Positions 16,392-24,344 of a DNA stretch of 64,000 bases are shown piece by piece. A model generated the notes under the pieces. The model saw only the letters and a program-made list of their open reading frames with translations. It did not search any database and had not been told where the DNA came from. The stretch comes from Fibrobacter sp. UBA7003 (GTDB lineage Bacteria; Fibrobacterota; Fibrobacteria; Fibrobacterales; Fibrobacteraceae): NCBI GenBank assembly GCA_002449765.1, contig DJXN01000014.1:62001-126000 (forward strand), given 5' to 3'. Every line of letters begins with the position of its first letter. Position 1 is the first letter of the stretch. A program made the translations under genes and the position numbers.

Positions 16392-16826
16392 TCACTCCAC
16401 GACGGTCGCAACCACCTCGGCGTGGCCGACCTTGTCAAGGCCTATCTTTTTCCCGGCGGCAACACTCAAGTCGAGGATGCGGCCGTCGACGTACGGGCCC
16501 CGGTCGTTCACGCGCACCACGACGTTGCTGCCGTTGTCGACGCGCACCACCTTCAGTTTTGTACCGAAGGGCAGGCTCTTGTGCGCACAGGTATAGTCTT
16601 CCTGGTCGAAGATTTCTCCGCTCGCCGTCTGCTTGCCATGGAATCCGGGGCCGTAATAGCTCGCCTCCCCCCGAATCTTCAGACCGATTTCGGCTTTTTC
16701 GCCAGACGCGTAATGCTTTTCGGGGAAACGCACGTAGCCCTTGCGCGATGCGATTTTCGCATTGCCCGCCGCACATCCCGAAATAAGGACCGCGACACAC
16801 GCCAACGAAGCCAGGAACGCGCGCAC
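16392..16826 (-). CDS. rlpA: RlpA-family lipoprotein
   Basis: A 144-residue lipoprotein (lipobox VLISGC, Cys at about 18). Residues about 50-140 form a double-psi beta-barrel RlpA domain: EASYYGPGFHGKQTASGE, then SLPFGTKLKVVRV and VVRVNDRGPYVDGRILDLS. These motifs include the catalytic His/Asp type positions of lytic transglycosylases (FHGKxTASGE, NDRGP). It lacks a C-terminal SPOR domain. The start codon is GTG with GGGGAGG just upstream. It follows the TPR lipoprotein gene by 9 bp, suggesting one transcript for cell-envelope proteins. Confidence 0.9.
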   Translation of the reverse strand: MRAFLASLACVAVLISGCAAGNAKIASRKGYVRFPEKHYASGEKAEIGLKIRGEASYYGPGFHGKQTASGEIFDQEDYTCAHKSLPFGTKLKVVRVDNGSNVVVRVNDRGPYVDGRILDLSVAAGKKIGLDKVGHAEVVATVVE

Positions 16827-16835
16827 AGGCCTCCC

Positions 16836-18749
16836 CTACTCGAAATCGTACATGCTGTTGTACGTATTCTCGAGCACCTCGTCTTCCTTGGTCTTGACCT
16901 CGGCCTGCTTTTCTTCGGGCTTCTTGCTAAGGTTCTGGTAATACTGCGCCGAAAGCTGCTCTATGTGCTCGACACTTTCCTTCACACGCTTGCGCAAGCG
17001 TTCGAGGTCGGAATCCGACGTCTTGAGTCTCGTATTCAGGACCTTCGCCGCTTCCTGGCCCCACGGGGTGCGGCCGTGCTTGTCGCGAAGTGTCTTGTAG
17101 ATTGCCACCGCACTATCCAGGCGCTCCGGATTCATGCGATAGTAGATGGCCTTCATGTAGAGGGCCTGGATTCCCGATTCCGTGTCCGGATATTCGTTGT
17201 AGAGGCTGTCGAATACGGCAAAGGCATTCGCATACGCCGTATCCACGAGTTCCATCTGGTCGAGAGGAATTTCCGTCGCCACCGTCCAGAGGCTTTCTGC
17301 ACGCATGTAGATTTCGCGGGCCTCGTCGTCGCGGGTCTTGATGGTCACCTTCATGCCCAGGTTCGCCTGCGCCTGCTTTGCGTACTCGGTACCCGGGAAC
17401 TTCTCGATAACTTCCTTGTAGAGTTCTTCCGCCTTGTCCTCGTCACCCTTGAACTCGTCGTAGATAAAGGCCCGCGCGTAAGTCGCCCGCAACACCTTCA
17501 CCGAGTCATCCGTCGTCTCGATAATTTCCGTAAGCCTAGCAATCGCGCTGTCCACTTCGGAAAGCTTGAACAGGAACAGTTCCGCAATCGCGAACTCCAC
17601 GCCGAAGAAATGATCCATGTTGGGAATCGAATCCTTCTGCTTCATGTCATCGCTCTGGTTCCTGAGCGTGACAAGCTTGCGCAGGGCATCGCGGCGTTCG
17701 CGGCTCATCTTGCCCCATTCCGAAATCGTCCTCGAGATAAAGCTGCTGTCGTAGTAGACCATCGCCTGTTCGTAATTGAGCTTCTTGGTCTGCTCGTAGT
17801 CGCCGAGGTTAAAGTAGCTGCGGGCCGCATTCGTCGACTTCGGGTATTCCGTGTTCACCTTCTGGAAGATGACAAAAGCGTCGGGATAGCGGTCGCCGAG
17901 CAAGGTAGCCTCACCGATACGCACCAGGTAATCCCCCTTCTTCGCCTCATATTCCGGATTCTTGTAGAGTTCCTTGTATTCGTCGGCGCCCTTCAGGTAT
18001 TCCTTCTTGTTGATGAGGCATTCCGCAGCCTGTTCGCCCGCCGTCTGTCTTTCGCGCACGGTCAGCTGTTCGATTTCGGGAGCCTTGTAATGTTCCCGCG
18101 CCTTGTCCCAGTTTTCCTTTTTGTAGTAGAGCCCCGCCAACCGGAAGTGCGCCTTCGCCCGCATGAAGGGCGTCCCCGCCGTATCGGCCAGCACCGCTTC
18201 CAAGGCGGCAATGGCCTGGTCCGGATGTTCCGATTTCTCATCCAGAAGCGAAAGCAGGTTCAGCCCCTGGAAATAGTAAGGATGGTCCTTGCTTGCAATG
18301 ACAGGTTCCAGGGCAAACCGGCTGATGTTGTATTCCTGGTTCTTGTAAAGGCAGTAGGCACGCTGGTATTCCACCGTGCGCATGGAATCGTGGTCGGCGA
18401 AATAGCGTTCAAACTCGTCGTACTTGATTATCGCCTTGCCCCATTCGCCCTTGTGACGGAAGGATTCCCCGATAAGGAACACGGCTTCGGCAGTGCGCTT
18501 CTTGTTCTTGGGAAAACGTTCGAGGACGCGGGAGCCCTTCTCGATGACCTTGTCGTATTTCTGGCGTTCTTCGCTAGACGGCGAAGACGCTTCCGCATCG
18601 GGCACGCTATCCAGACGCGCCGTCCGCATCTCGGTCGCCTCGTCGTACAGGCGTTCCGCGTTAAACATGTGGTTCAGGTATGCGCAACACGTGCAGCCCT
18701 CGAACAGAAAGGCGGCAAAAACGAGCACGATATAGCGGATGCGCAACAT
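16836..18749 (-). CDS. TPR-repeat lipoprotein
   Basis: A 637-residue lipoprotein (lipobox LFEGC, Cys at about 19). Nearly the whole chain is built of tetratricopeptide-like helical pairs, for example VFLIGESFRHKGEWGKAIIK, AKAHFRLAGLYYKKENWDKA, EELYKEVIEKFPGTEYAKQA and AVAIYKTLRDKHGRTPWGQE. These periodic A/Y/F positions suit protein-protein binding in the periplasm, as in BamD/YbgF-type envelope assembly proteins, but no specific family is certain. The C-terminus (about 585-637) is a charged coiled segment. A TAATTTTG promoter-like box lies upstream. Confidence 0.75.
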   Translation of the reverse strand: MLRIRYIVLVFAAFLFEGCTCCAYLNHMFNAERLYDEATEMRTARLDSVPDAEASSPSSEERQKYDKVIEKGSRVLERFPKNKKRTAEAVFLIGESFRHKGEWGKAIIKYDEFERYFADHDSMRTVEYQRAYCLYKNQEYNISRFALEPVIASKDHPYYFQGLNLLSLLDEKSEHPDQAIAALEAVLADTAGTPFMRAKAHFRLAGLYYKKENWDKAREHYKAPEIEQLTVRERQTAGEQAAECLINKKEYLKGADEYKELYKNPEYEAKKGDYLVRIGEATLLGDRYPDAFVIFQKVNTEYPKSTNAARSYFNLGDYEQTKKLNYEQAMVYYDSSFISRTISEWGKMSRERRDALRKLVTLRNQSDDMKQKDSIPNMDHFFGVEFAIAELFLFKLSEVDSAIARLTEIIETTDDSVKVLRATYARAFIYDEFKGDEDKAEELYKEVIEKFPGTEYAKQAQANLGMKVTIKTRDDEAREIYMRAESLWTVATEIPLDQMELVDTAYANAFAVFDSLYNEYPDTESGIQALYMKAIYYRMNPERLDSAVAIYKTLRDKHGRTPWGQEAAKVLNTRLKTSDSDLERLRKRVKESVEHIEQLSAQYYQNLSKKPEEKQAEVKTKEDEVLENTYNSMYDFE

Positions 18750-18762
18750 ATGTGTAAAAATA

Positions 18763-18792
18763 CAAAATTAGCCACCGCCGTTATCCGGCAAC
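18763..18792 (-). promoter_or_regulatory. Promoter-like element of the TPR lipoprotein gene (GTTG-N18-TAATTTTG)
   Basis: On the minus strand, GTTG is followed after 18 bp by TAATTTTG, an exact TAnnTTTG match, 13 bp before the ATG at 18749. Confidence 0.45.
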
Positions 18793-18814
18793 GTGGCCAA
18801 TTTTCGGCAAAGTT

Positions 18815-20530
18815 CTAGAATTCCTTCAGGTAGGGAATATAGTCGCAGAGCTTGAGCCCCGGCGGAAGCGCGGACTTGTCGAAACGGACCATGCGCACTT
18901 CAGCCTGCACCCCCACGAACCGGGCAAGGATTTCGAAGTTATCCTGCGTCTCCCACACGGCGGCATCGATAACGACGCTGTCGCTGCAGACCGTCTCGCC
19001 CGTGCTGCTGCCGATTCCCGATATACGAGAGTTCTGCTTCAGGAGCCGCGTGTAGATTTCGGGGGCAAGCCCGATATGGTTCGAAGAAGAAGAGGAATCA
19101 AAAACCGTCACATGGACCTTGCGGAAATGGTTGAGCGAATCGAACACCACCGTATAGGTATGACGGTAGGGCGCCTCGTAGAAAGTCTCCTGCCACACGT
19201 TCGTCTTGATGGGGCGAAAATTGCTGATGGCGTACTTCTTGAAAAATTCACCCGGAGTCGCTCCGTAGCGGACAAGGTAGTGCCCAAGCATCGTCGTGAA
19301 GTCATGTTCCTTTGTCGGCGCCGTCGAGCCCTTGATGCTGTCGAGTGCACGGTTCAAGTTCGCGGCCAGGCCGTCGGAACCCGAGACCGGCGCAGGCTTC
19401 GTCACGTTCGCTTCCTGGAGGCGCAACTGGATATCGGGATATTCCGCATCGCGCCCCATGATTTCCTGGAACTGGATGCGGGCACGTTCAAATTCGCGGC
19501 CCTTGAGAAAGGCAAGGCCGAGAGCTTCGCGCAGCGGCAGGTTTTCGGGATAGCGGTCCACCAGCGGTTCCAGGATATCGATGGCCATCTGCGCACGGTC
19601 CCTGGGCGTGAGGTTCACCGCGGAGCCCGGTCCCGGAGGAGACTTTTCACCGAGCGTGGCAGATGCGGCGGCAGCCTTCTTGAATTCGGGGCGGAACGCG
19701 AGGATGCGCTGATAGATCTTGTCGGCGGCATCGAAATGCCCGCGGTATTCCGCGAGGTATCCCTGGAGCAGCATCAGTTCCGCATCTACGGGATACTGCG
19801 AAAGGGCATATTCCACAACGGCAGAACAGCTGTCGAGCATGCCCTGGTCGTGATAGAGTTTAGCGAGAGTCTCGTAAGCGCGCGGGGAGTTCCCCGCCGA
19901 AAGGCTGATGGCCGTGCGCGTCTCGGCGACCGCCTGCGCATAGCGTCCCTCGTTCATCAGGAGCATCCCGTACCAGAGCCTCGCCTCGTAAAGGGCAGGC
20001 GCCTTTTCTGCCGCAGCGCGGACCAGCTGCATGGCAAGCGAGGAGTTTCCTGCAGCGAACGCCTTGCGGCTTTCGAGGTAAGCCTCGACGCCGGAATTGG
20101 GATAGGCCGTCTGGAGGCGCGCCACCAGCAGGTTCAGGCGTTCCCTTTCCTGTTCCGTGAGGGAATCCATTTCGAACAAAGTATTAACTTCGCCCCACAC
20201 AGCAGGCATCAGGCTCGGGAACAGGAGGACCACCGCATCGAGAATCTCGTAGGCGGGACGGCTGGAACCGGAACGGGAAAGTTCAAAAGCGCGACGGACT
20301 TCGGTCTGGGTCTGCAGGGGAAGCTGTTCGAGCTGCTTGTTCATGTCGGGAGTGTCGCCACGGACTACCGTAGTTCCCGCAGGGACCCCGAACGGGACTC
20401 CATCGACCGAAATCTTGGAAGGGCCGAATTCTTCATAGAGCCTGAAGCCGCCAAAAGCAAGGAGGGCTCCGCAGCATACAGCCAGAAACCAATATGCGGC
20501 CTTACGAGCCGCCGACGATGATCGAGACAT
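18815..20530 (-). CDS. Membrane-anchored TPR protein, translationally coupled to the sigma gene
   Basis: A 571-residue protein with one N-terminal transmembrane helix (about 11-28, AYWFLAVCCGALLAFGGFRL) and a large periplasmic part. Residues about 60-370 hold TPR-like repeats (LYEARLWYGMLLMNEGRYAQA, SPRAYETLAKLYHDQGMLDS, VDAELMLLQGYLAEYRGHFD). The C-terminal 170 residues form an unrecognised domain that begins near MLGHYLVRYGATPGEFFKKY. The start codon overlaps the sigma factor stop (TAATG), so translation is likely coupled. The function is unknown; it might relay an envelope signal. Confidence 0.75.
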   Translation of the reverse strand: MSRSSSAARKAAYWFLAVCCGALLAFGGFRLYEEFGPSKISVDGVPFGVPAGTTVVRGDTPDMNKQLEQLPLQTQTEVRRAFELSRSGSSRPAYEILDAVVLLFPSLMPAVWGEVNTLFEMDSLTEQERERLNLLVARLQTAYPNSGVEAYLESRKAFAAGNSSLAMQLVRAAAEKAPALYEARLWYGMLLMNEGRYAQAVAETRTAISLSAGNSPRAYETLAKLYHDQGMLDSCSAVVEYALSQYPVDAELMLLQGYLAEYRGHFDAADKIYQRILAFRPEFKKAAAASATLGEKSPPGPGSAVNLTPRDRAQMAIDILEPLVDRYPENLPLREALGLAFLKGREFERARIQFQEIMGRDAEYPDIQLRLQEANVTKPAPVSGSDGLAANLNRALDSIKGSTAPTKEHDFTTMLGHYLVRYGATPGEFFKKYAISNFRPIKTNVWQETFYEAPYRHTYTVVFDSLNHFRKVHVTVFDSSSSSNHIGLAPEIYTRLLKQNSRISGIGSSTGETVCSDSVVIDAAVWETQDNFEILARFVGVQAEVRMVRFDKSALPPGLKLCDYIPYLKEF

Positions 20531-21378
20531 TAAAGCTCCAGGAAATCGACAAGTTTTTCTTTATGTTCCTTGCTACGCTGCAGGCGGCGCAAGGTCTTGT
20601 TCTTGATTTGACGGACGCGTTCACGGGAAAGGCGCAGGTCTTCGCCGATATCCTTGAGCGTCGTGTCTTCCACGGTGTCAAGTCCATAGAACATGCGGAG
20701 GATTTCCTCTTCACGGCGCGGGAGCGAAGCAAGCGTTTCCTGGATGAGCTTCTTGCGTTCTTCCTTCTCCATGTCGTCGTCCTGGTTGCCGTCGGAACCA
20801 AGCACATCCATGAGCGTGCTCACGGAATCGGCTCCGCTTCCGCCGACATCGTCACCGATAGGCGCATCCAGGGAAATATCGACAATCTTTTCCATCACCT
20901 CGACGATGTCCTTTTCGAACGGGGCGAATTCTTCCATGGAAATCGTCTTGTCGTAGTCGCCGCCATTGAGCATCAGCGCGCGCTTGAAGCGGTTCACAAG
21001 AGCAAGCTTGTTGGGCGGAATACGGACGGCGCCCACCTGTTCAAACAAGGCCTTCTGGATGGACTGGCGGATCCACCACACGGCATAGGAGATGAACTTC
21101 ACGTCCTTATCCATGTCGAAGCGCTTTGCCGCCTTGAATAGTCCGAGGTTGCCCTCGTTGATGAGGTCGAGGAGGGCGAGGCCGCGGCCCTGGTACTTGC
21201 GGGCGACGCTGACCACGAAGCGGAGGTTACCGCGAATCAACCGCTGCAGTGCGGACTTGCGGATTTCTTCACTCTCGTCCGACCTGATAATCGTCAAGAG
21301 CGCCATCTCCTCCTGCGGGGAGAGCGTCGGATAACGATTCAAATCGCGAAAATAAAGCGCTTCGTTAAAATCACTCAT
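20530..21378 (-). CDS. rpoD: RpoD-like sigma-70 factor (short form)
   Basis: A 282-residue sigma factor. Region 1.2 starts at YFRDLNRYPTLSPQEEMALL; region 2 has GNLRFVVSVARKYQGRGLAL, DLINEGNLGLFKAAKRFDM and the -10 recognition helix FISYAVWWIRQSIQKAL; region 3 follows; region 4.2 is LKDIGEDLRLSRERVRQIKN. Region 1.1 and the long non-conserved insert of proteobacterial RpoD are missing, as in the primary sigma factor of Bacteroidetes. An acidic, Gly/Ser-rich stretch (about 170-205, GDDVGGSGADS) sits in region 3. It may be the main sigma factor or an RpoS-like secondary one; the sequence alone does not decide. Confidence 0.9.
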   Translation of the reverse strand: MSDFNEALYFRDLNRYPTLSPQEEMALLTIIRSDESEEIRKSALQRLIRGNLRFVVSVARKYQGRGLALLDLINEGNLGLFKAAKRFDMDKDVKFISYAVWWIRQSIQKALFEQVGAVRIPPNKLALVNRFKRALMLNGGDYDKTISMEEFAPFEKDIVEVMEKIVDISLDAPIGDDVGGSGADSVSTLMDVLGSDGNQDDDMEKEERKKLIQETLASLPRREEEILRMFYGLDTVEDTTLKDIGEDLRLSRERVRQIKNKTLRRLQRSKEHKEKLVDFLEL

Positions 21379-21436
21379 AACCTTTACACCTATCTATCCA
21401 TCTTCCATAACCTTTCGGTCAAACAAATATGGTTTT

Positions 21437-21733
21437 TTACGCGTTTTTCGTCAATTCTTTTAACTTGTCGTAAGGGTAAATTCCCGAGTTGTGACCATCG
21501 CTAAAGGTCAGTCCCGCCGCATAGCGACCGATGGATTGGACCTTTACCAATTTTATATCGGCAGAAACGGTGGATTCGTCAAGCAGTTTTTCGCCGGTAT
21601 GCTCGTCGACACAGAGCGCACAGGGGCATGCGAGGCGAAGTTCGCGTATGGAACATGCTCCACGTGAACTATCGTTCCACTCGAACCCGAGCCTGCCGTC
21701 CTTTGTCCTGAAAATCTTCTTGGGCTGAATCAT
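21437..21733 (-). CDS. DUF971 domain protein
   Basis: A 98-residue protein of the DUF971 family (like the N-terminal domain of gamma-butyrobetaine hydroxylase), which binds metal through small Cys/His sets. The characteristic RELRLACPCALCVDEHTG (three Cys) and GLTFSDGHNSGIYPYDKLK are present. It overlaps the end of mrp by 4 bp (ATGA). DUF971 next to mrp/apbC is a frequent arrangement, which suggests a role in Fe-S cluster delivery. Confidence 0.88.
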   Translation of the reverse strand: MIQPKKIFRTKDGRLGFEWNDSSRGACSIRELRLACPCALCVDEHTGEKLLDESTVSADIKLVKVQSIGRYAAGLTFSDGHNSGIYPYDKLKELTKNA

Positions 21734-22854
21734 ACGTCCTCCTCCGGAAGTTCCGCGAATTCGAAATTGAAAGTCTTGAGAACGCCGTCGCCTTCGGATT
21801 CAAAAACCGAGAGCGCCCGGACAGTCGCATCGGCCGCCTGCATAAAAGCCTTCGCCGATTCGGAGTTCGGGTACCGGAGCACGGCCGGAGTTCCCTCGTC
21901 GCCACAACCCGCCACTGCAGGTTCAAGCGGCACCTTCGCGATGAGCGGCACGCCCCAGCTTTTCGCGATGCGTTCGCCACCGCCTTCGCGGAAGATGTTG
22001 TGGTGCTTGCCGCACTGGTCGCAGATAAAGTAGCTCATGTTCTCGACGACGCCCACCACAGGAACGCCCACGCTGTCGAACATGGCGAGCCCCTTGCGGC
22101 AGTCTGCGAGCGCCACCTCCTGCGGCGTGGTCACAACGACCGCTCCCGCCATCGGGCAGTTCTGCGTGAGGGTGAGCTGGATGTCTCCCGTTCCGGGAGG
22201 AAAGTCCACCAGCAGGTAGTCGAGCTTGCCCCACCGCACGTGGTGGATAAAATGCTGGATCATCTGCGAGACCATCGGGCCGCGCCAGATGGTCGCCTTG
22301 TCGCTATCGGCGAACATACACATGCTGACGATACTGATGCCGCCCTTCGCCTCGACAGGCGCAATCGTGTTGTCGTCAAAAACCTCGGGAGCGCGGTCGA
22401 TGCCGAACATGAGGCCCATGGAGGGGCCGTAGATATCGGCGTCGAGGATACCCACGCGGGCACCCGAGAGGCTCAATGCCATCGCTAGGTTCGCCGTCAC
22501 CGTAGACTTGCCGACGCCGCCCTTTCCGCTCGCTACCGCGACCACGTGTGCGACTTCATTGATGTAGGACACCTTCGGGGCCTGTGCTGCCGTATTGCCT
22601 TCGCCCGCGCGGCCCTGCGCGGTAAACGTCACATTTACCTCGCTTGCACCAAGGCTTTTTACGATGGCGATGCACTGGTCCTTGAACCTGTCGCGGATGG
22701 GGCATGCGGGCGTCGTGAGCCGAAGGTCGAAGCTCACGTGACCGCCTTCGATTTTCAGGTTCTGGACAAAGCCCAGTTCCACGATATTCTTGTGCAAGTC
22801 CGGATCCTGGACTGCCTGCAAGGCCTTCAAGATAGTCTGTTCGCTCAATTGCAT
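21730..22854 (-). CDS. mrp: Mrp/ApbC-family Fe-S cluster carrier ATPase
   Basis: A 374-residue cytoplasmic P-loop ATPase that carries and delivers Fe-S clusters. An N-terminal MIP18/DUF59 domain (about 1-80: ILKALQAVQDPDLHKNIVEL, TTPACPIRD) is fused to the Mrp ATPase (about 100-370), with the deviant Walker A VASGKGGVGKST, ILDADIYGPSMGLMFG, and the paired cysteines of YFICDQCGKHHNIF that hold a bridging cluster. The ATG at 22854 is chosen over an upstream in-frame start because it gives the standard DUF59 N-terminus and lies 3 bp after the ABC gene. Confidence 0.94.
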   Translation of the reverse strand: MQLSEQTILKALQAVQDPDLHKNIVELGFVQNLKIEGGHVSFDLRLTTPACPIRDRFKDQCIAIVKSLGASEVNVTFTAQGRAGEGNTAAQAPKVSYINEVAHVVAVASGKGGVGKSTVTANLAMALSLSGARVGILDADIYGPSMGLMFGIDRAPEVFDDNTIAPVEAKGGISIVSMCMFADSDKATIWRGPMVSQMIQHFIHHVRWGKLDYLLVDFPPGTGDIQLTLTQNCPMAGAVVVTTPQEVALADCRKGLAMFDSVGVPVVGVVENMSYFICDQCGKHHNIFREGGGERIAKSWGVPLIAKVPLEPAVAGCGDEGTPAVLRYPNSESAKAFMQAADATVRALSVFESEGDGVLKTFNFEFAELPEEDV

Positions 22855-22856
22855 AA

Positions 22857-24275
22857 TCACCCCGAGAATTTGGGCATGCGGAGGAGGTGCGTCATGCAGG
22901 GGGGCCATTCCTCTTCGTAGTGGCTCACCAATATGATGGTCGTCTCCTTCGAAAGCAGTTGCAACAAGTTAAAAATCTTTTCGCGGTACTCGCCCTTGAG
23001 CCCCTGCGTGGGTTCGTCGAGCAGCAGAACCTCGGGCGGGCGGATTGCCGCACGTGCCATGAGGATTACGCGCTTGTCGATGGGAGAGAGGTTGCGGTAG
23101 CGCGCCTCCACGTCGTCGAAGCCCAGGTACGTAAGCCACTCCTTCGCCTTCGCGCGTTCTTCCCAGGTGGTATTCTCCGCCTTGCAGAGGTTCGCGGTAA
23201 AGCCCGTGCACAGGACTTCCTGCAAGTTCAGGTCCTCGCGGTACTGGAGCGCGAGCTCCGGCGAGAAGAATCCGAGTTTCGCCTTGTGGTCCCAGATGTT
23301 CAGTCCACGGCCCGGTCGTTCTCCTAACAAAGTAATATCGTTCTTGTAGATTTGCGGGTGATCTGCGGTGAGCATCCCGAGGAGCGTGCTCTTGCCGGCA
23401 CCGTTCTCGCCCATCACCGCCCAATGTTCGCCCTTGCGCACCGTCCAGTTCAGGTTCTTGAGCACCGTCGTGTCGCCGAACTGCACATTGACATTCTTCA
23501 GGTCAAAGAGGATTTCGCCCACCGCGTCATCAGGAAAAGCGGCATTCTCACTCTTTCGTCTTTCGTCTATCGTCTTTCGTCTAAGCTCAACAATCTCGTA
23601 GTCCTTCAGTTCGGCCTTCGAGAACTTCGGCTTCGCGACTTCGGAAGGCAGCTTGCCTTCATATTGCGTAAAGGTCTTTCCCGCATAAACGAACGCAGGG
23701 ATTTCCGGGAGCAGCTCGTCTTCGCGGGCAAGGCGCACGGCGACTTTCAGATCCGGGCGCTTGCAGAGTTCCACCACGCTTGCGGCAAGGTGCCTGCGGT
23801 ATTCCGGGTCAAGCCCGCCAAACAAATCATTAAAGTAGACCCATTCCGGGTTTTCCATCCACATGCGGGCAAGCAGCACGCGGCGCAGTTCGCCGTTCGA
23901 GAGGCTAAGCAGTTTGCGGTCGAGAATTTCCTCGGATAGGTCTGCAATCTTCAAGGCCTCGCCCAGCTTGTCCGGGTCCGTCTCCGGCCAGGCCATGTCG
24001 TCGATGTAGCGGTCCGTCTGCAAGAAGAACTTTTTCTTCAGCAACAGGTGACGCACCAGCGGGGCTTCCTCGTCGTGCAGGCTGATGAATCGCTGCTGAA
24101 AAAACGGAGCGAGCGCGTGCTGGATTTTCCGCTGCATCGCTTCCGACATCGTGGAGACATTCTTCCGCTGGTTCAAAAAGTGGGTAATGACCCGGTCAAG
24201 GTCCTCGCCCTCGGTGCTAAAGATTTGCACCTGCGGAAACATCTCGATCAGGGCCTCAAAACGCTTGAATTCCAT
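22857..24275 (-). CDS. ModF-like twin ABC ATPase with split active site
   Basis: A 472-residue protein of two fused ABC nucleotide-binding domains with no membrane segment, like ModF/PhrA. Domain 1 (about 1-215) has lost Walker A and has a weakened Walker B (WVYFNDLFGGLDP), but keeps a signature motif LSNGELRRVLLARM. Domain 2 (about 250-472) has intact Walker A (GENGAGKSTLLGML) and Walker B (EVLLLDEPTQGL), but its signature is degraded to LSPIDKRVILMARA. ABC sites form between Walker A of one domain and the signature of the other, so exactly one working site remains. The linker (about 228-240) is coded by a heptanucleotide repeat. No transporter partner lies nearby; mrp and DUF971 follow. Confidence 0.85.
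   Translation of the reverse strand: MEFKRFEALIEMFPQVQIFSTEGEDLDRVITHFLNQRKNVSTMSEAMQRKIQHALAPFFQQRFISLHDEEAPLVRHLLLKKKFFLQTDRYIDDMAWPETDPDKLGEALKIADLSEEILDRKLLSLSNGELRRVLLARMWMENPEWVYFNDLFGGLDPEYRRHLAASVVELCKRPDLKVAVRLAREDELLPEIPAFVYAGKTFTQYEGKLPSEVAKPKFSKAELKDYEIVELRRKTIDERRKSENAAFPDDAVGEILFDLKNVNVQFGDTTVLKNLNWTVRKGEHWAVMGENGAGKSTLLGMLTADHPQIYKNDITLLGERPGRGLNIWDHKAKLGFFSPELALQYREDLNLQEVLCTGFTANLCKAENTTWEERAKAKEWLTYLGFDDVEARYRNLSPIDKRVILMARAAIRPPEVLLLDEPTQGLKGEYREKIFNLLQLLSKETTIILVSHYEEEWPPCMTHLLRMPKFSG
23554..23581. repeat. Heptanucleotide repeat inside the ABC ATPase gene
   Basis: Four tandem copies of a 7-bp unit (TTTCGTC, TTTCGTC, TATCGTC, TTTCGTC) code for the Arg/Lys-rich linker RRKTIDERRKSE between the two ATPase domains. 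Seven is not a multiple of three, so gain or loss of one unit would shift the frame. Confidence 0.85.
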
Positions 24276-24280
24276 GCGCC

Positions 24281-24311
24281 CAAATTTAGAAAAAACCTTC
24301 CCGGCCGCAAA
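24281..24311 (-). promoter_or_regulatory. Promoter-like element of the ABC ATPase gene (TTTG-N19-TAAATTTG)
   Basis: On the minus strand, TTTG is followed after exactly 19 bp by TAAATTTG, a full match to the Bacteroidetes -33/-7 consensus. TAAATTTG ends 5 bp before the ATG at 24275 and there is no Shine-Dalgarno, so the transcript would be nearly leaderless. The TTTG box lies in the loop of the preceding terminator. Confidence 0.6.
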
Positions 24312-24323
24312 GCCAGGAAGGTG
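24289..24323 (-). terminator. Terminator of the CE1 esterase gene
   Basis: ACCTTCC-TGGC pairs with GCC-GGGAAGGT (loop TTTGC) and is followed by six T in the minus direction, 22 bp past the esterase stop. Confidence 0.85.
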
Positions 24324-24344
24324 TTTTGGATGTGTGGATATTTT

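Noticed and set aside
23554..23581. CRISPR-like repeats.
   Set aside because: The only short tandem repeats (7 bp and 15 bp) have no spacers; no CRISPR array or cas gene was seen in the window.
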